Source of the DNA: Arthrobacter pascens
Lineage (GTDB): Bacteria; Actinomycetota; Actinomycetes; Actinomycetales; Micrococcaceae
Length of the DNA stretch: 64,000 bases
Assembly (NCBI RefSeq): GCF_030816475.1
Contig: NZ_JAUSXF010000001.1
Location: 3,224,001-3,288,000, forward strand
Reading direction: 5' to 3'
Shown here one piece after another: positions 17,898 to 25,494 of the stretch; positions within the stretch are counted from its first letter, which is position 1; each line of letters begins with the position of its first letter. The position numbers were made by a program, and so were the translations under genes. The notes beneath the pieces are model-generated. The model made no database searches, had not been told where the DNA came from, and saw nothing but the letters and a program-made list of their open reading frames with translations.

Positions 17898-18164
17898 GTG
17901 GCTGATGATGTAACGCCGAAACGCCCGAGGTTCTTGACCATCGAGCAGGTCGCCGAGGAGCTGGCCGTTGGTTCGCCGACTGTCCGTCAGTTGTTAAAGT
18001 TGGGTGAGTTGCGGGGGTTGCAGATCGGTGGCCGCGGCATGTGGCGTGTGGCTGCGCAAGACCTCGAGGACTACATCGAGCAGGCATACAGGGTCACGGC
18101 TCAGCGAATCGCGTCCGACGAAATGCCAGACGAAGGATCACTCATGGAGACTTCGGAAGGTTAG
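17898..18164 (+). CDS. Excisionase-family (MerR-like) helix-turn-helix protein
   Basis: An 88-residue DNA-binding protein with the HTH_17 pattern: FLTIEQVAEELAVGSPTVRQLLKLGELRGLQIGGRGMWRVAAQDLEDYIEQAY, the single winged-helix fold of excisionases and BldC-like regulators. The start is GTG. A short acidic tail follows. It may act as a transcription regulator of the neighbouring kinase gene (divergent, 232 bases between starts) or be left over from an integrated element; no integrase is present in the window. Confidence 0.75.
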   Translation: MADDVTPKRPRFLTIEQVAEELAVGSPTVRQLLKLGELRGLQIGGRGMWRVAAQDLEDYIEQAYRVTAQRIASDEMPDEGSLMETSEG

Positions 18165-18178
18165 GCGCCTGCTAGGAG

Positions 18179-18457
18179 TCAGACCCTGTCTTTCATGATG
18201 GCCAGTCTGGCTCCGCTGTTCAGTTTCGTTAGCGTCATGGTGTCGTGAACTTCAGAAAGGGCTGCTTGTCGGCTTGTTGTAGAAATGCATAATGCGCTCC
18301 TGAATCCGCCCGTAGTCTGCTCACAAATTACCCCCGCAAGTGAGTTTGGAGATCCTGCACTAGGGCTCGAGTGGGGTTGAACTCGTGCGTTGTCATCGAA
18401 AATCCAGAAAGGACTGCTGCCGTCATCGCTTAGCAACATATAGGGTTTAGCGTTCAA
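18179..18457 (-). CDS. Small hypothetical protein coupled to the DUF3883/helicase operon
   Basis: 92 codons, starting with TTG that overlaps the TGA of the DUF3883 gene (TTGA). GAAGG eight bases upstream supports initiation; an in-frame ATG is seven codons in. The sequence (MLLSDDGSSPFWIFDDNARVQPH, later ICEQTTGGFRSAL) has no recognised domain or membrane helix. The overlap suggests it is the last member of the operon that runs from 22611 down to here. It could also be non-coding read-through sequence. Confidence 0.4.
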   Translation of the reverse strand: MNAKPYMLLSDDGSSPFWIFDDNARVQPHSSPSAGSPNSLAGVICEQTTGGFRSALCISTTSRQAALSEVHDTMTLTKLNSGARLAIMKDRV

Positions 18458-19404
18458 ACTGATGACCTTCCTTCACCTGAACAAACTTCTTTTGGCATCC
18501 AAGCGAAAGCTGGGCCCTGGCACCGTGTGCCTAGGGCGAGCAATCTGTGCGTCCTCATATCTGCTTCGTCCCAACGGAGAAACGCCAAACCAGGAATGAG
18601 ATGGCCTTCTCCCACGTCAAATCTCGCGCTTTCCCAGCTTGCTGACGTCGCTCGATCTATTGGGGCAAACCTTTTCAACGCTGATTTGTCCACCTCGGCG
18701 ACGCAGCTGGCTCTGAGCTCATCGTCTAAGCCCACAACAAGCAACTTCCACTGCTTGTCCGCCAACCCAGTCTCGAACTCGTGACGGCTGACGAAAAACG
18801 TAAGTCGACCTCTACGAGTAGTAGATTTCACTTCGAGGTGCCATTCAACTCCTTGGATGGAAGCTGAGACATCGTACCCGAACCCGTCATCCATTTCGGC
18901 CACGTGATTGATCGCGCTGGGCCACTTGGCCTCGAGGAGCCTACACAGCGCGATTTCTCCTGCGCTCCCAACCTGTGCTCGCCGGGCTAGATCTATCTTT
19001 CCGCTTATCCTGCGTACGACACGTAACCCTGAACTGGCCGGAAGCCCCAGCAAATCGGACCATCTCTCTATGTCCTGCGGCAGGTCATCACTGCTGTGAA
19101 CCAGCACGTCGGCATTTTCCAGCCAAGGAGGGTCCGCGGCTTCCAAAAGACTGGCCAGAAGGTATTCCCTTCTGCCCTGTGATGTCATTTTCTCCAGTGC
19201 TGGGGAACGCCCTGAACTGCCCTCCGGCAGGTTCGTCCAAGCCAATGAGTGCAACCACTCGAGGGCAATGGAGTATTGGGTTGGAGTCAAATCTGTGTAT
19301 CTGGAGTTGGACCGGATAAGGACAGAAGCTTGGAGTTCACTGGAACGTCCCAGCAAATCAAGCCACCGAGCAGCTGCGATAATTACTCCTTCGGCGGGAA
19401 TCAT
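18454..19404 (-). CDS. DUF3883-domain (NO VEIN C-terminal-like) nuclease
   Basis: 316-residue soluble protein. Residues about 140-250 form a DUF3883 domain: GEIALCRLLEAKWP, then DDGFGYDVSAS and VEWHLEVKSTTRRGRLTFFVSRHEFE. The D of GYDV (about 178) and E-x-K of LEVKST (about 190-192) fit a PD-(D/E)XK active site. The N-terminal 110 residues look helical and may be a partner-binding part (ARWLDLLGRSSELQ, YSIALEWLHSL). Its ATG overlaps the helicase stop (ATGA), so the two proteins are made together. It is the likely cleaving subunit of the system encoded at 18179-24531. Confidence 0.75.
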   Translation of the reverse strand: MIPAEGVIIAAARWLDLLGRSSELQASVLIRSNSRYTDLTPTQYSIALEWLHSLAWTNLPEGSSGRSPALEKMTSQGRREYLLASLLEAADPPWLENADVLVHSSDDLPQDIERWSDLLGLPASSGLRVVRRISGKIDLARRAQVGSAGEIALCRLLEAKWPSAINHVAEMDDGFGYDVSASIQGVEWHLEVKSTTRRGRLTFFVSRHEFETGLADKQWKLLVVGLDDELRASCVAEVDKSALKRFAPIDRATSASWESARFDVGEGHLIPGLAFLRWDEADMRTHRLLALGTRCQGPAFAWMPKEVCSGEGRSSV

Positions 19405-21188
19405 CGGTTCAGATAGGTAGTAAAGGCCGCCAGGTCGGACATGTCCATTCCGACAGATTCGTCAACTTCCTCTTCGAGGTCACCGAGAACACGCACGTTG
19501 GGATCGTCAAGAATACCGCCCATAAATTCCAGCTTCCGCGCAAGCCGATCTTCGACTATCTCGTCAATGGTCCCAGAGGCGGCCAAGACCGTGATCTTGG
19601 TTATGGTGGATGGAGCCAGGCCCAACCGGTGGATGCGGTCAAGACTTTGTAGGAAACGGCCAGCAGAAAAATCACGGTCCACATAGACGGCGTCGTGACA
19701 CTCGTGATGGAGGCTGACACCTTCGCCCAGCGTGGCTGGATTGGACAACAGTACGGCGCAGGCCGGGTCCTCCCGGAAGCGTCTGAGCTCCTCTTCCCGA
19801 TTTATTGTCCCGCCATGAATCAACGCCGGATTGAATTCTGCCAGCATCCTTTCCAACGACTTAAGGTTTCGAACGAACGTCGACCAGATAAGGGTTTTTC
19901 TGCCTCTGGCAACATTCTTTTCTACAATGCTGCGTACTTGCTGGTACTTGGGGTTGAGCTCGTAGAGCGGCAAGTCCCGAAGAAGCTCCATGGCAGAAGT
20001 GTTCTCGGGAACCTGATAGGGAGGCACCCGGTAAGGCAGCGCTTCGTGCTTGTCCGAGCCAACGGCAAGGAGTGCAGGCGAAGTGGCAGCCATCAACAAG
20101 TACAGCAGGATCCTGCCCAGTGCAGCCATATCTCCGGCCTCAGAGGCTGAAGCCAGCTTTCCCTGCCCAAGAAGCGCATCGTAAATTTCTCGGTGTAGAG
20201 GCGGTAGATCCACTCGGCGGATCGATACTTCAACTGGGGGCAAGTTCAACTCGGACTTCGTTGTCCGCGTAAAGAGTGGCTTGAGCGCTCGGCTGGCAAC
20301 GGAGAGATCCTCGTGCGCCACCGCCCGCTGGACGGCTGCCCTGCCCTGTCCTGGCCACACGAATGAAAAGAGGCTTTCTAGGTCCCTAGAGCCGTTCGGG
20401 GCCGGCGTACCGGTCAGTATCAGACGATTCGTCGCGTATGGGCCAAGAGTCAAGCACGCGCTGCCCCAGGCTCCTGCACTGCCAAGTTTCATCCGGTGCG
20501 CCTCGTCCAAGACCAAAAGGGTGGAGGCAGCCTTCATCCATGTAATAAGGGGCGGGATTGAATTTGGCAGGCGTTCGTAATTGACCAGCAGAATGTCGAC
20601 ATCGGGAGGAGGGCCCCCAGTCCATACATAAGTGGTTATGGCGTCGCCACTAAAGCAGACTCCGGCTTCGTACGCCCAGCTTTCGAACGCTGATTTAGGA
20701 CAAACAACGAGCATGCGTTCGATCGACCCACCGGCACGACGAGCCGCGTAGATCGCCATGCTTGCCCTGGTTTTTCCAGCACCAGGAACACTGAAGTTTG
20801 CTCCATGATTGAGCGCCATAAGCTTAGATAGATCGCGGGTCTGGTGCTGGGTAAGCGGAGCAACCCAATTGGGCGGAAGGACGGGGGCCGGCAGCTGATC
20901 GACTTCCTCGGCCCTGAGCCGAGCATCCACCAGAGCGGAGTCCTGAACGTTCCCTTCCACGAGTCTGAGAAGACCGCTGTCCCAACGGACATCAACGTCA
21001 TCGCTGGGCCATCTCGCTAATTCACGCAGGTTAACCAGGAAATCATCAAGCTCAATGCTGATCGACGTCTTATGCAAGCTCAGACTTGTCGAAAAACGTG
21101 TCGACAGCATCCGAAGATGAGGGGCATTAATCTCATCGCACGAAAGATCAATCCTCCCTGCTGTGAGAGAAAACCGGAGGTCGAGCAC
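19401..21188 (-). CDS. SNF2-type superfamily 2 helicase/translocase
   Basis: 595-residue DNA-dependent ATPase. The N-terminal 100 residues are an unknown domain. The motor follows: Q-motif-like LTQHQTRDLSKLMAL, Walker A PGAGKT (about 133-138), motif Ia LVVCPKSAFESW, Walker B LDEAHRMK (about 223-230), motif III LTGTPAPNGSRDLESL, then lobe 2 with LIWSTFVRNLKSL, the HGGT motif and QSLDRIHRLGL (about 510). There is no nuclease domain of its own. The start is GTG, one base after the stop of the ParB-like gene, and the stop overlaps the nuclease start. It should move along DNA for the DUF3883 nuclease, as SNF2 motors do in other restriction systems. It is shorter than DISARM DrmD-type helicases as I recall them. 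Confidence 0.8.
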   Translation of the reverse strand: MLDLRFSLTAGRIDLSCDEINAPHLRMLSTRFSTSLSLHKTSISIELDDFLVNLRELARWPSDDVDVRWDSGLLRLVEGNVQDSALVDARLRAEEVDQLPAPVLPPNWVAPLTQHQTRDLSKLMALNHGANFSVPGAGKTRASMAIYAARRAGGSIERMLVVCPKSAFESWAYEAGVCFSGDAITTYVWTGGPPPDVDILLVNYERLPNSIPPLITWMKAASTLLVLDEAHRMKLGSAGAWGSACLTLGPYATNRLILTGTPAPNGSRDLESLFSFVWPGQGRAAVQRAVAHEDLSVASRALKPLFTRTTKSELNLPPVEVSIRRVDLPPLHREIYDALLGQGKLASASEAGDMAALGRILLYLLMAATSPALLAVGSDKHEALPYRVPPYQVPENTSAMELLRDLPLYELNPKYQQVRSIVEKNVARGRKTLIWSTFVRNLKSLERMLAEFNPALIHGGTINREEELRRFREDPACAVLLSNPATLGEGVSLHHECHDAVYVDRDFSAGRFLQSLDRIHRLGLAPSTITKITVLAASGTIDEIVEDRLARKLEFMGGILDDPNVRVLGDLEEEVDESVGMDMSDLAAFTTYLNR

Positions 21189-21189
21189 T

Positions 21190-22611
21190 CTAGTTTTCCG
21201 CCCCGATCTCTACACGGGCAATTGCCTGGAGCCACCGGACGCCGTCCGTCGGTTCGCTGGGGCCACGGCTGACAATCTGTGCAAGCTTGTGGAGATTCTC
21301 ACGGATTGCTCCGATCTCATCTTCCAGATCGGACACACTGAAATTTCCTGTAGCTCTAGCACTCGAGACAGCCTCCAAAGCCAGCTCAAGAGCGTCGTTC
21401 GCATCGGACAACCGGTCCGCTGCTGCCAGTTTCCTCTTGAGGACCCTGCCTTGGCGGCCGGCAAGATCCAACCCATCGTCAAGGGCACTATGGGTATTTG
21501 CCAGCAATTGCTGGGCTGCCACCCGCTCGCTGCTGGATACATCCACATGAGGTTGAGTGGCGGCTTTCGCTTGGAGTACGGCGGTGGTGGACGCTTTCAA
21601 TGCCTCTACCACTGCGCTCGGGCCGGGCGCAGACAAATGAGTACCAGGAATACGGACAGTAGTCGCCTCATTGGACGTCTGCTTCGGCATAAGAGGTTTA
21701 GCGTACTTACCCACAAAATCTGATTCGATCAACCGCAGGTCTGTCTTGGACTTGTTGAGGGCTATGGCCAAGAGCCGCTGTTCTCTGAGAGCTTCGGCCT
21801 CATCAGGTGCCTTTATCTTAAGTGCCGAGTAGGTTCGGTAGAGCTCTTCTAGTTTCCCCTGTTGTTCTTCGAAATCCACCAGACGCAGGGAAACTTGCTG
21901 ACCGTCCGAACCCACGATTCTGCTTCTGTCGATGGCCTCTCGGATGAGGCTCAAGATCCATAGGTGGCGTTCGAGAGTCGCCGCTTTGATCCGGAAGTCA
22001 GCCGTGATCTCCGAGGTTGGCCGTCCCTGGAGGATCCTTTCCTCAATAGCCAGCAGAAAATTCATGAATGAGTAGTCGCGTTTGTAGTCTTTCCGCAGCT
22101 GCAAAGCAAGCTCAATGGAACGGAGATCATCCAGGCTCGCATCCGGCGGAAGAACTCCGACGCGCATGTGCTCCTGCTTAAGTTCCGACAGTGCCGCACG
22201 CCGAGTATTGCCGTTTATCAGAACTCCACTCCGAGTAATGATTCCCGGGTCGCTTTGACCGTGTACCTTCAAGTCCTCTTTGAGCGCATCAAAAGCGGGA
22301 TCGACGGACTCAGGGTTCGTAGGGTCGCCTTTGAGCAGCTGATGAAGGTACGTCTGCCCCAGGTCTCCATATGGATCATTGTCCAAGTCCTGGTCTTTGG
22401 CCCTGTCGATGCTCCGCTGGGCGCGTATGCGGTGAGTTGCGGGGTTGTAGTACAGGATTTCCACAGGCATGGAGATCACCGGCAAGTGCATCGAGCGTCC
22501 ACGCCATTCAATCGAGACAGTCTCCTGGACTCCCTCTGCCGAGCGGCTGGCCGCCAGCCGCTCCTCAATGATGGCCTTGTTGTCCTGCGCACGCCCTGGA
22601 AGGTTGCTCAC
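21190..22611 (-). CDS. ParB/Srx-fold protein, first gene of helicase-nuclease operon
   Basis: 473-residue protein. A ParB-like N-terminal part (about 30-160) includes MPVEILYYNPATHRIR and the signature GVLINGNTRRAALSEL (about 126-141), corresponding to the GxxRxxA nucleotide-binding box of the ParB/Srx fold. The middle (about 160-300) is helical with REAIDRSR and VDFEEQQGKLEELYRTY; the rest is coiled-coil-like and Ala-rich. Start is GTG with AAGGGGAC upstream. It is not next to a ParA gene, so a chromosome-segregation role is unlikely. In this operon it may recognise DNA or a modification state for the helicase/nuclease. ParB-fold proteins can bind CTP; whether this one does is unknown. Confidence 0.7.
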   Translation of the reverse strand: MSNLPGRAQDNKAIIEERLAASRSAEGVQETVSIEWRGRSMHLPVISMPVEILYYNPATHRIRAQRSIDRAKDQDLDNDPYGDLGQTYLHQLLKGDPTNPESVDPAFDALKEDLKVHGQSDPGIITRSGVLINGNTRRAALSELKQEHMRVGVLPPDASLDDLRSIELALQLRKDYKRDYSFMNFLLAIEERILQGRPTSEITADFRIKAATLERHLWILSLIREAIDRSRIVGSDGQQVSLRLVDFEEQQGKLEELYRTYSALKIKAPDEAEALREQRLLAIALNKSKTDLRLIESDFVGKYAKPLMPKQTSNEATTVRIPGTHLSAPGPSAVVEALKASTTAVLQAKAATQPHVDVSSSERVAAQQLLANTHSALDDGLDLAGRQGRVLKRKLAAADRLSDANDALELALEAVSSARATGNFSVSDLEDEIGAIRENLHKLAQIVSRGPSEPTDGVRWLQAIARVEIGAEN

Positions 22612-22733
22612 AGTTGTCCCCTTAAGCTTAATATCCCTACCCCATCCTATGTCCTTGCCCTCGTCGACCTTTCAGCCGGGGGGTTTTGAGCACACACCAT
22701 CTCCTGCATTGCCTATAACGCTCCGAATCAAAG

Positions 22734-23414
22734 ATGATTGGCGACATGAACTTTCCGGACTGGAGAACGAGCAGCGCTGGGACGCGCACCCGAGCGGCCT
22801 TATGGTTGGCCTCACAAATTGGCGAAGGCGGTGTGTTTACCAAAGCTCAGCTAAGGGAGGCTTTTCCTGGAGTTGAACAAATCGACCGTCGTATGCGGGA
22901 CCTAAGGCAAGACGGATGGATCTTGTCCACATATGCGCAGGAAAGATCACTGGCCGTGGACGAGCTTCGCCTGGTCAAGATCGGCGGCCATGTATGGGAA
23001 GCTAGCTACAAATCCAATGTCACTCGCAGCGCCAGCGACCGTGAGCGCCGAGAAACTCTCGCCAGGGACAACTTCGCCTGCGCGTTCTGCGGCATAGGTG
23101 CCGGAGAAACGTATACCGATGACCCTGCTCGTTCCGGCCAACTGAGCGTTACCTGGTGCGGGTGGGCTGGACCAGCAGGACGTTATGTGACCACATGCAA
23201 ACGGTGCCGAAATCCCCTCGCAGGAAACGACTCGAGTGGTGCCGCATATGAAGCAGCGGCGTTGCTCGCACCTGTTGAGATGCGGACACTAACGGAGTGG
23301 ATACGAGTTGGACACAGGACCCCGCAGCAAATTGATAAGGCATGGGCCCTTGTAAGGCTGCTTTCAAAAGCGGACCGCGATGACCTGCTAACCAGGCTCG
23401 GACCGATCCCCTGA
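22734..23414 (+). CDS. Winged-helix plus HNH-like zinc-binding protein (degenerate HNH)
   Basis: 226 residues. The N-terminal half has a winged-helix look: FTKAQLREAFPGVEQIDRRMRDLRQDGWILSTYAQE. The middle holds two cysteine pairs spaced as in HNH domains: RDNFACAFCGIGAGETY and later YVTTCKRCRNPLAGNDSSG. Between them the usual DH catalytic segment is replaced by LSVTWCGWAG, so I see no HNH catalytic His. The zinc fold may be kept while catalysis is lost. It lies 31 bases before the TTG that opens the methyltransferase frame, 94 bases before its likely ATG, and is divergent from the ParB-like operon (122-base gap). It could be the specificity or control protein of the system. Confidence 0.65.
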   Translation: MIGDMNFPDWRTSSAGTRTRAALWLASQIGEGGVFTKAQLREAFPGVEQIDRRMRDLRQDGWILSTYAQERSLAVDELRLVKIGGHVWEASYKSNVTRSASDRERRETLARDNFACAFCGIGAGETYTDDPARSGQLSVTWCGWAGPAGRYVTTCKRCRNPLAGNDSSGAAYEAAALLAPVEMRTLTEWIRVGHRTPQQIDKAWALVRLLSKADRDDLLTRLGPIP

Positions 23415-23508
23415 AAGCTTCCTGCGCACCGCTTCTCAGGACCACTTGAGATCGATACTCAGTGCGACGACGCGTGTCGCACAGCGGGAGCACCACCGAT
23501 GCAATGAG

Positions 23509-24531
23509 ATGATGGACGACATGATCGCCACCTCCTCACAGCTCAACGTGCTCGAAATCTGCGCCGGAGCAGGTGGTCAATCGGTCGGGCTGGAAAAGGC
23601 CGGATTCGGACATTCCCTGGCCGTAGAAATCGACGTCGACGCAGCGGCCACTCTTCGGCTGAACCGTCCCGAATGGGATGTACATCAGGGTGACGTCCGA
23701 GAAATCAGTGGTAAGGGCTACCGAGGCGTCGACCTCCTAGCCGGCGGAGTTCCCTGCCCGCCATTTAGCATTGCTGGTAAACAGCTGGGCGCTGATGACG
23801 AACGCGACCTTTTCCCGGAGGCGCTTCGCCTCGTCCGCGAAGCCTCGCCGACCGCCGTCCTGCTTGAGAACGTAAGGGGCTTGGCCTCTGCTCGATTCAC
23901 ACCGTATCGGCAATCAATTTTGGATGCCCTCGACAAGCTTGGTTATGACGCTGATTGGCAGCTATTCAATTCCAGTGAATTCGGTGTCCCCCAGCTGCGC
24001 CCCCGGTTCATCCTCGTAGCAATGAAGCGGCGCCACTTCAGGAAATTCTCGTGGCCCTCGGCGCAAGGCACACCTCCGACAGTAGGAAAAATCTTGCTGC
24101 CATTGATGCAAAGCGGCGGCTGGCCGGGCGCAGAGGCTTGGGCAGCCAGGGCCAACTACATTGCTCCAACAGTTGTCGGGGGCTCGAAAAAACACGGCGG
24201 CGCGGACCTCGGTCCCACCAGGGCCAAGGTAGCGTGGCTGCAGCTGGGCGTCGATGGTAAGGGGATCGCCAACGAAGTGCCTGGACCTGAAACCCCACAC
24301 AATCATGTACCGCGGCTGACGAACGAAATGGTAGCCCGCGTCCAGGGCTTCCCCCCAGAGTGGCAGTTTGCAGGACTTAAGACTTCGGTTTACCGCCAGA
24401 TTGGTAATGCCTTTCCACCGCCTGTCGCATGCGCAATCGGGACTTCCATAGCCCAAGCTCTCGGCGTTAAGAGCCGTGCTGCTAAGATCGGAATCGATTT
24501 GGTCGACCGTCATCTTCAAGCTGTGAGCTGA
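23509..24531 (+). CDS. DNA cytosine-C5 methyltransferase
   Basis: Transfers a methyl group from SAM to C5 of cytosine in a specific site. Visible motifs: I, EICAGAGGQSVGLEKAG (about 14-30); IV, the catalytic GVPCPPFS (Cys about residue 83); VI, ENVRG (about 119); VIII, QLRPRFILVA; the target-recognition region (about 190-270, with NYIAPTVVGGSKKHGG); IX/X, RLTNEMVARVQGFP and QIGNAFPPPVA. About 340 residues is normal for a short C5 enzyme. The frame opens at TTG 23446; I prefer one of the clustered ATGs at 23509, 23512 or 23521. It follows the zinc-finger protein in the same direction and is the likely self-protection enzyme of the 18-24.5 kb system. Site not predictable by eye. Confidence 0.9.
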   Translation: MMDDMIATSSQLNVLEICAGAGGQSVGLEKAGFGHSLAVEIDVDAAATLRLNRPEWDVHQGDVREISGKGYRGVDLLAGGVPCPPFSIAGKQLGADDERDLFPEALRLVREASPTAVLLENVRGLASARFTPYRQSILDALDKLGYDADWQLFNSSEFGVPQLRPRFILVAMKRRHFRKFSWPSAQGTPPTVGKILLPLMQSGGWPGAEAWAARANYIAPTVVGGSKKHGGADLGPTRAKVAWLQLGVDGKGIANEVPGPETPHNHVPRLTNEMVARVQGFPPEWQFAGLKTSVYRQIGNAFPPPVACAIGTSIAQALGVKSRAAKIGIDLVDRHLQAVS

Positions 24532-24552
24532 CGCCTCAACAAGCAGAGAGCA

Positions 24553-24693
24553 TTACCAAACGCGCGGCAACAAGTATCCTTCGACCGTGAGCATCCATTC
24601 CCCGTCTCCGAAGCCGGTCTCAATCAAAGTCATTCCCTTTGAGTCGGCGGCTCGTGCTTCGGCCTCAAAGTAAGGCCAGCCATCACTCTGGAC
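24553..24693 (-). pseudogene. C-terminal remnant of an unidentified gene
   Basis: The 430-base gap after the methyltransferase contains one stretch with coding character: VQSDGWPYFEAEARAADSKGMTLIETGFGDGEWMLTVEGYLLPRVW and a TAA stop, bounded upstream in frame by another TAA. It has no proper start except an internal ATG. Family not recognised. The remainder of the gap (to 24963) shows no gene. Confidence 0.4.
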
Positions 24694-24963
24694 TTACGCA
24701 ACTGCGTCACGCGTTTTAACAGCCTGCAACCAACTCAAGGCTGGAGCCGGTTAGTGCCCTCCACCATTTCAAAATTTCATTCAGTCTCTCGGCTTTTGCT
24801 TCGCGCCTATAGCCGCAGAGTGTACTCGCGCGCCTAGTAATCAGCAGCGGCCGCATATGATCACCCGACGCTCAATTCCACGCCTTCCGCCCGAAGGTGA
24901 GATGACGGGTGGGACGCGCGATCTTGCTCGCCTGCAGGGTAAATCCGCATCGAAGAGAATCGC

Positions 24964-25494
24964 CTACTTCTGAACTTTCTCCAGCGTAGATCGCACGCTT
25001 TCTAGAGTATCTCCGTATGGGCGCATCCACTCATGGACAGCGCCAGGGCGCACCTCTAACCAAGCCGTTTCGCTAGCCCCTGAGCCTGTGTGTTGCCCCA
25101 TGTGTCCGATGACATGCTGCTTGATTACGCTTTTCGGCAGCAGCCATGCGTGGACTTTTAAAGGTGAAATTCCCAGGCAGAGACAATATGCATAGTCTTG
25201 GTCGCGAATTTGTTGAAACTTATAGAACCCTGCGTCCCAAAGGGTAGACATCTTTATCTGGATTAGGTGCCCATTAATCCAACGATCACCTTTTCCATCG
25301 GGGGCTCCGTCTACAAAAAGTCCGACAGCGCGCGCCCATTCAGTTATTAGGGCCTTACCGACCCGACCCTTCGTAGCCGAAGGAACTCCGCGAATCCATT
25401 CGAAAGAACTCCCCGACCATGCATCGTTTGGCGCGATATTCCTAAGAAGCTTTTCAGAAGCGGAGGTCATGATCTCATAGTCGTTTATAGTCAT
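24964..25494 (-). CDS. Type II restriction endonuclease (partner of the adjacent N-methyltransferase)
   Basis: 176-residue protein directly coupled to the methyltransferase upstream (ATGA overlap), as restriction genes often are. A PD-(D/E)XK-like core is seen at KGDRWINGHLIQIKMS (about 68-83): an acidic residue, then a strand ending in Q-x-K, a variant of E-x-K known in some type II enzymes. Other features are an N-terminal helix, EWIRGVPSATKGRVGKALITEWA, and a C-terminal WLEVRPGAVHEWM. The region has lower GC than its neighbours, in line with horizontal transfer. The call depends strongly on context. Confidence 0.65.
   Translation of the reverse strand: MTINDYEIMTSASEKLLRNIAPNDAWSGSSFEWIRGVPSATKGRVGKALITEWARAVGLFVDGAPDGKGDRWINGHLIQIKMSTLWDAGFYKFQQIRDQDYAYCLCLGISPLKVHAWLLPKSVIKQHVIGHMGQHTGSGASETAWLEVRPGAVHEWMRPYGDTLESVRSTLEKVQK

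Noticed and set aside
17898..18164. Excisionase gene as proof of a prophage or integrative element
   Set aside because: HTH_17 proteins are often plain regulators, and no integrase, tRNA-attachment repeat or phage structural gene is visible in the window.
18179..24531. Classification of the helicase/methyltransferase cluster as DISARM or BREX
   Set aside because: No DUF1998 (DrmB), no PLD nuclease (DrmC), no PglZ, BrxL or large adenine methyltransferase is present; only the helicase-plus-C5-methyltransferase theme is shared.
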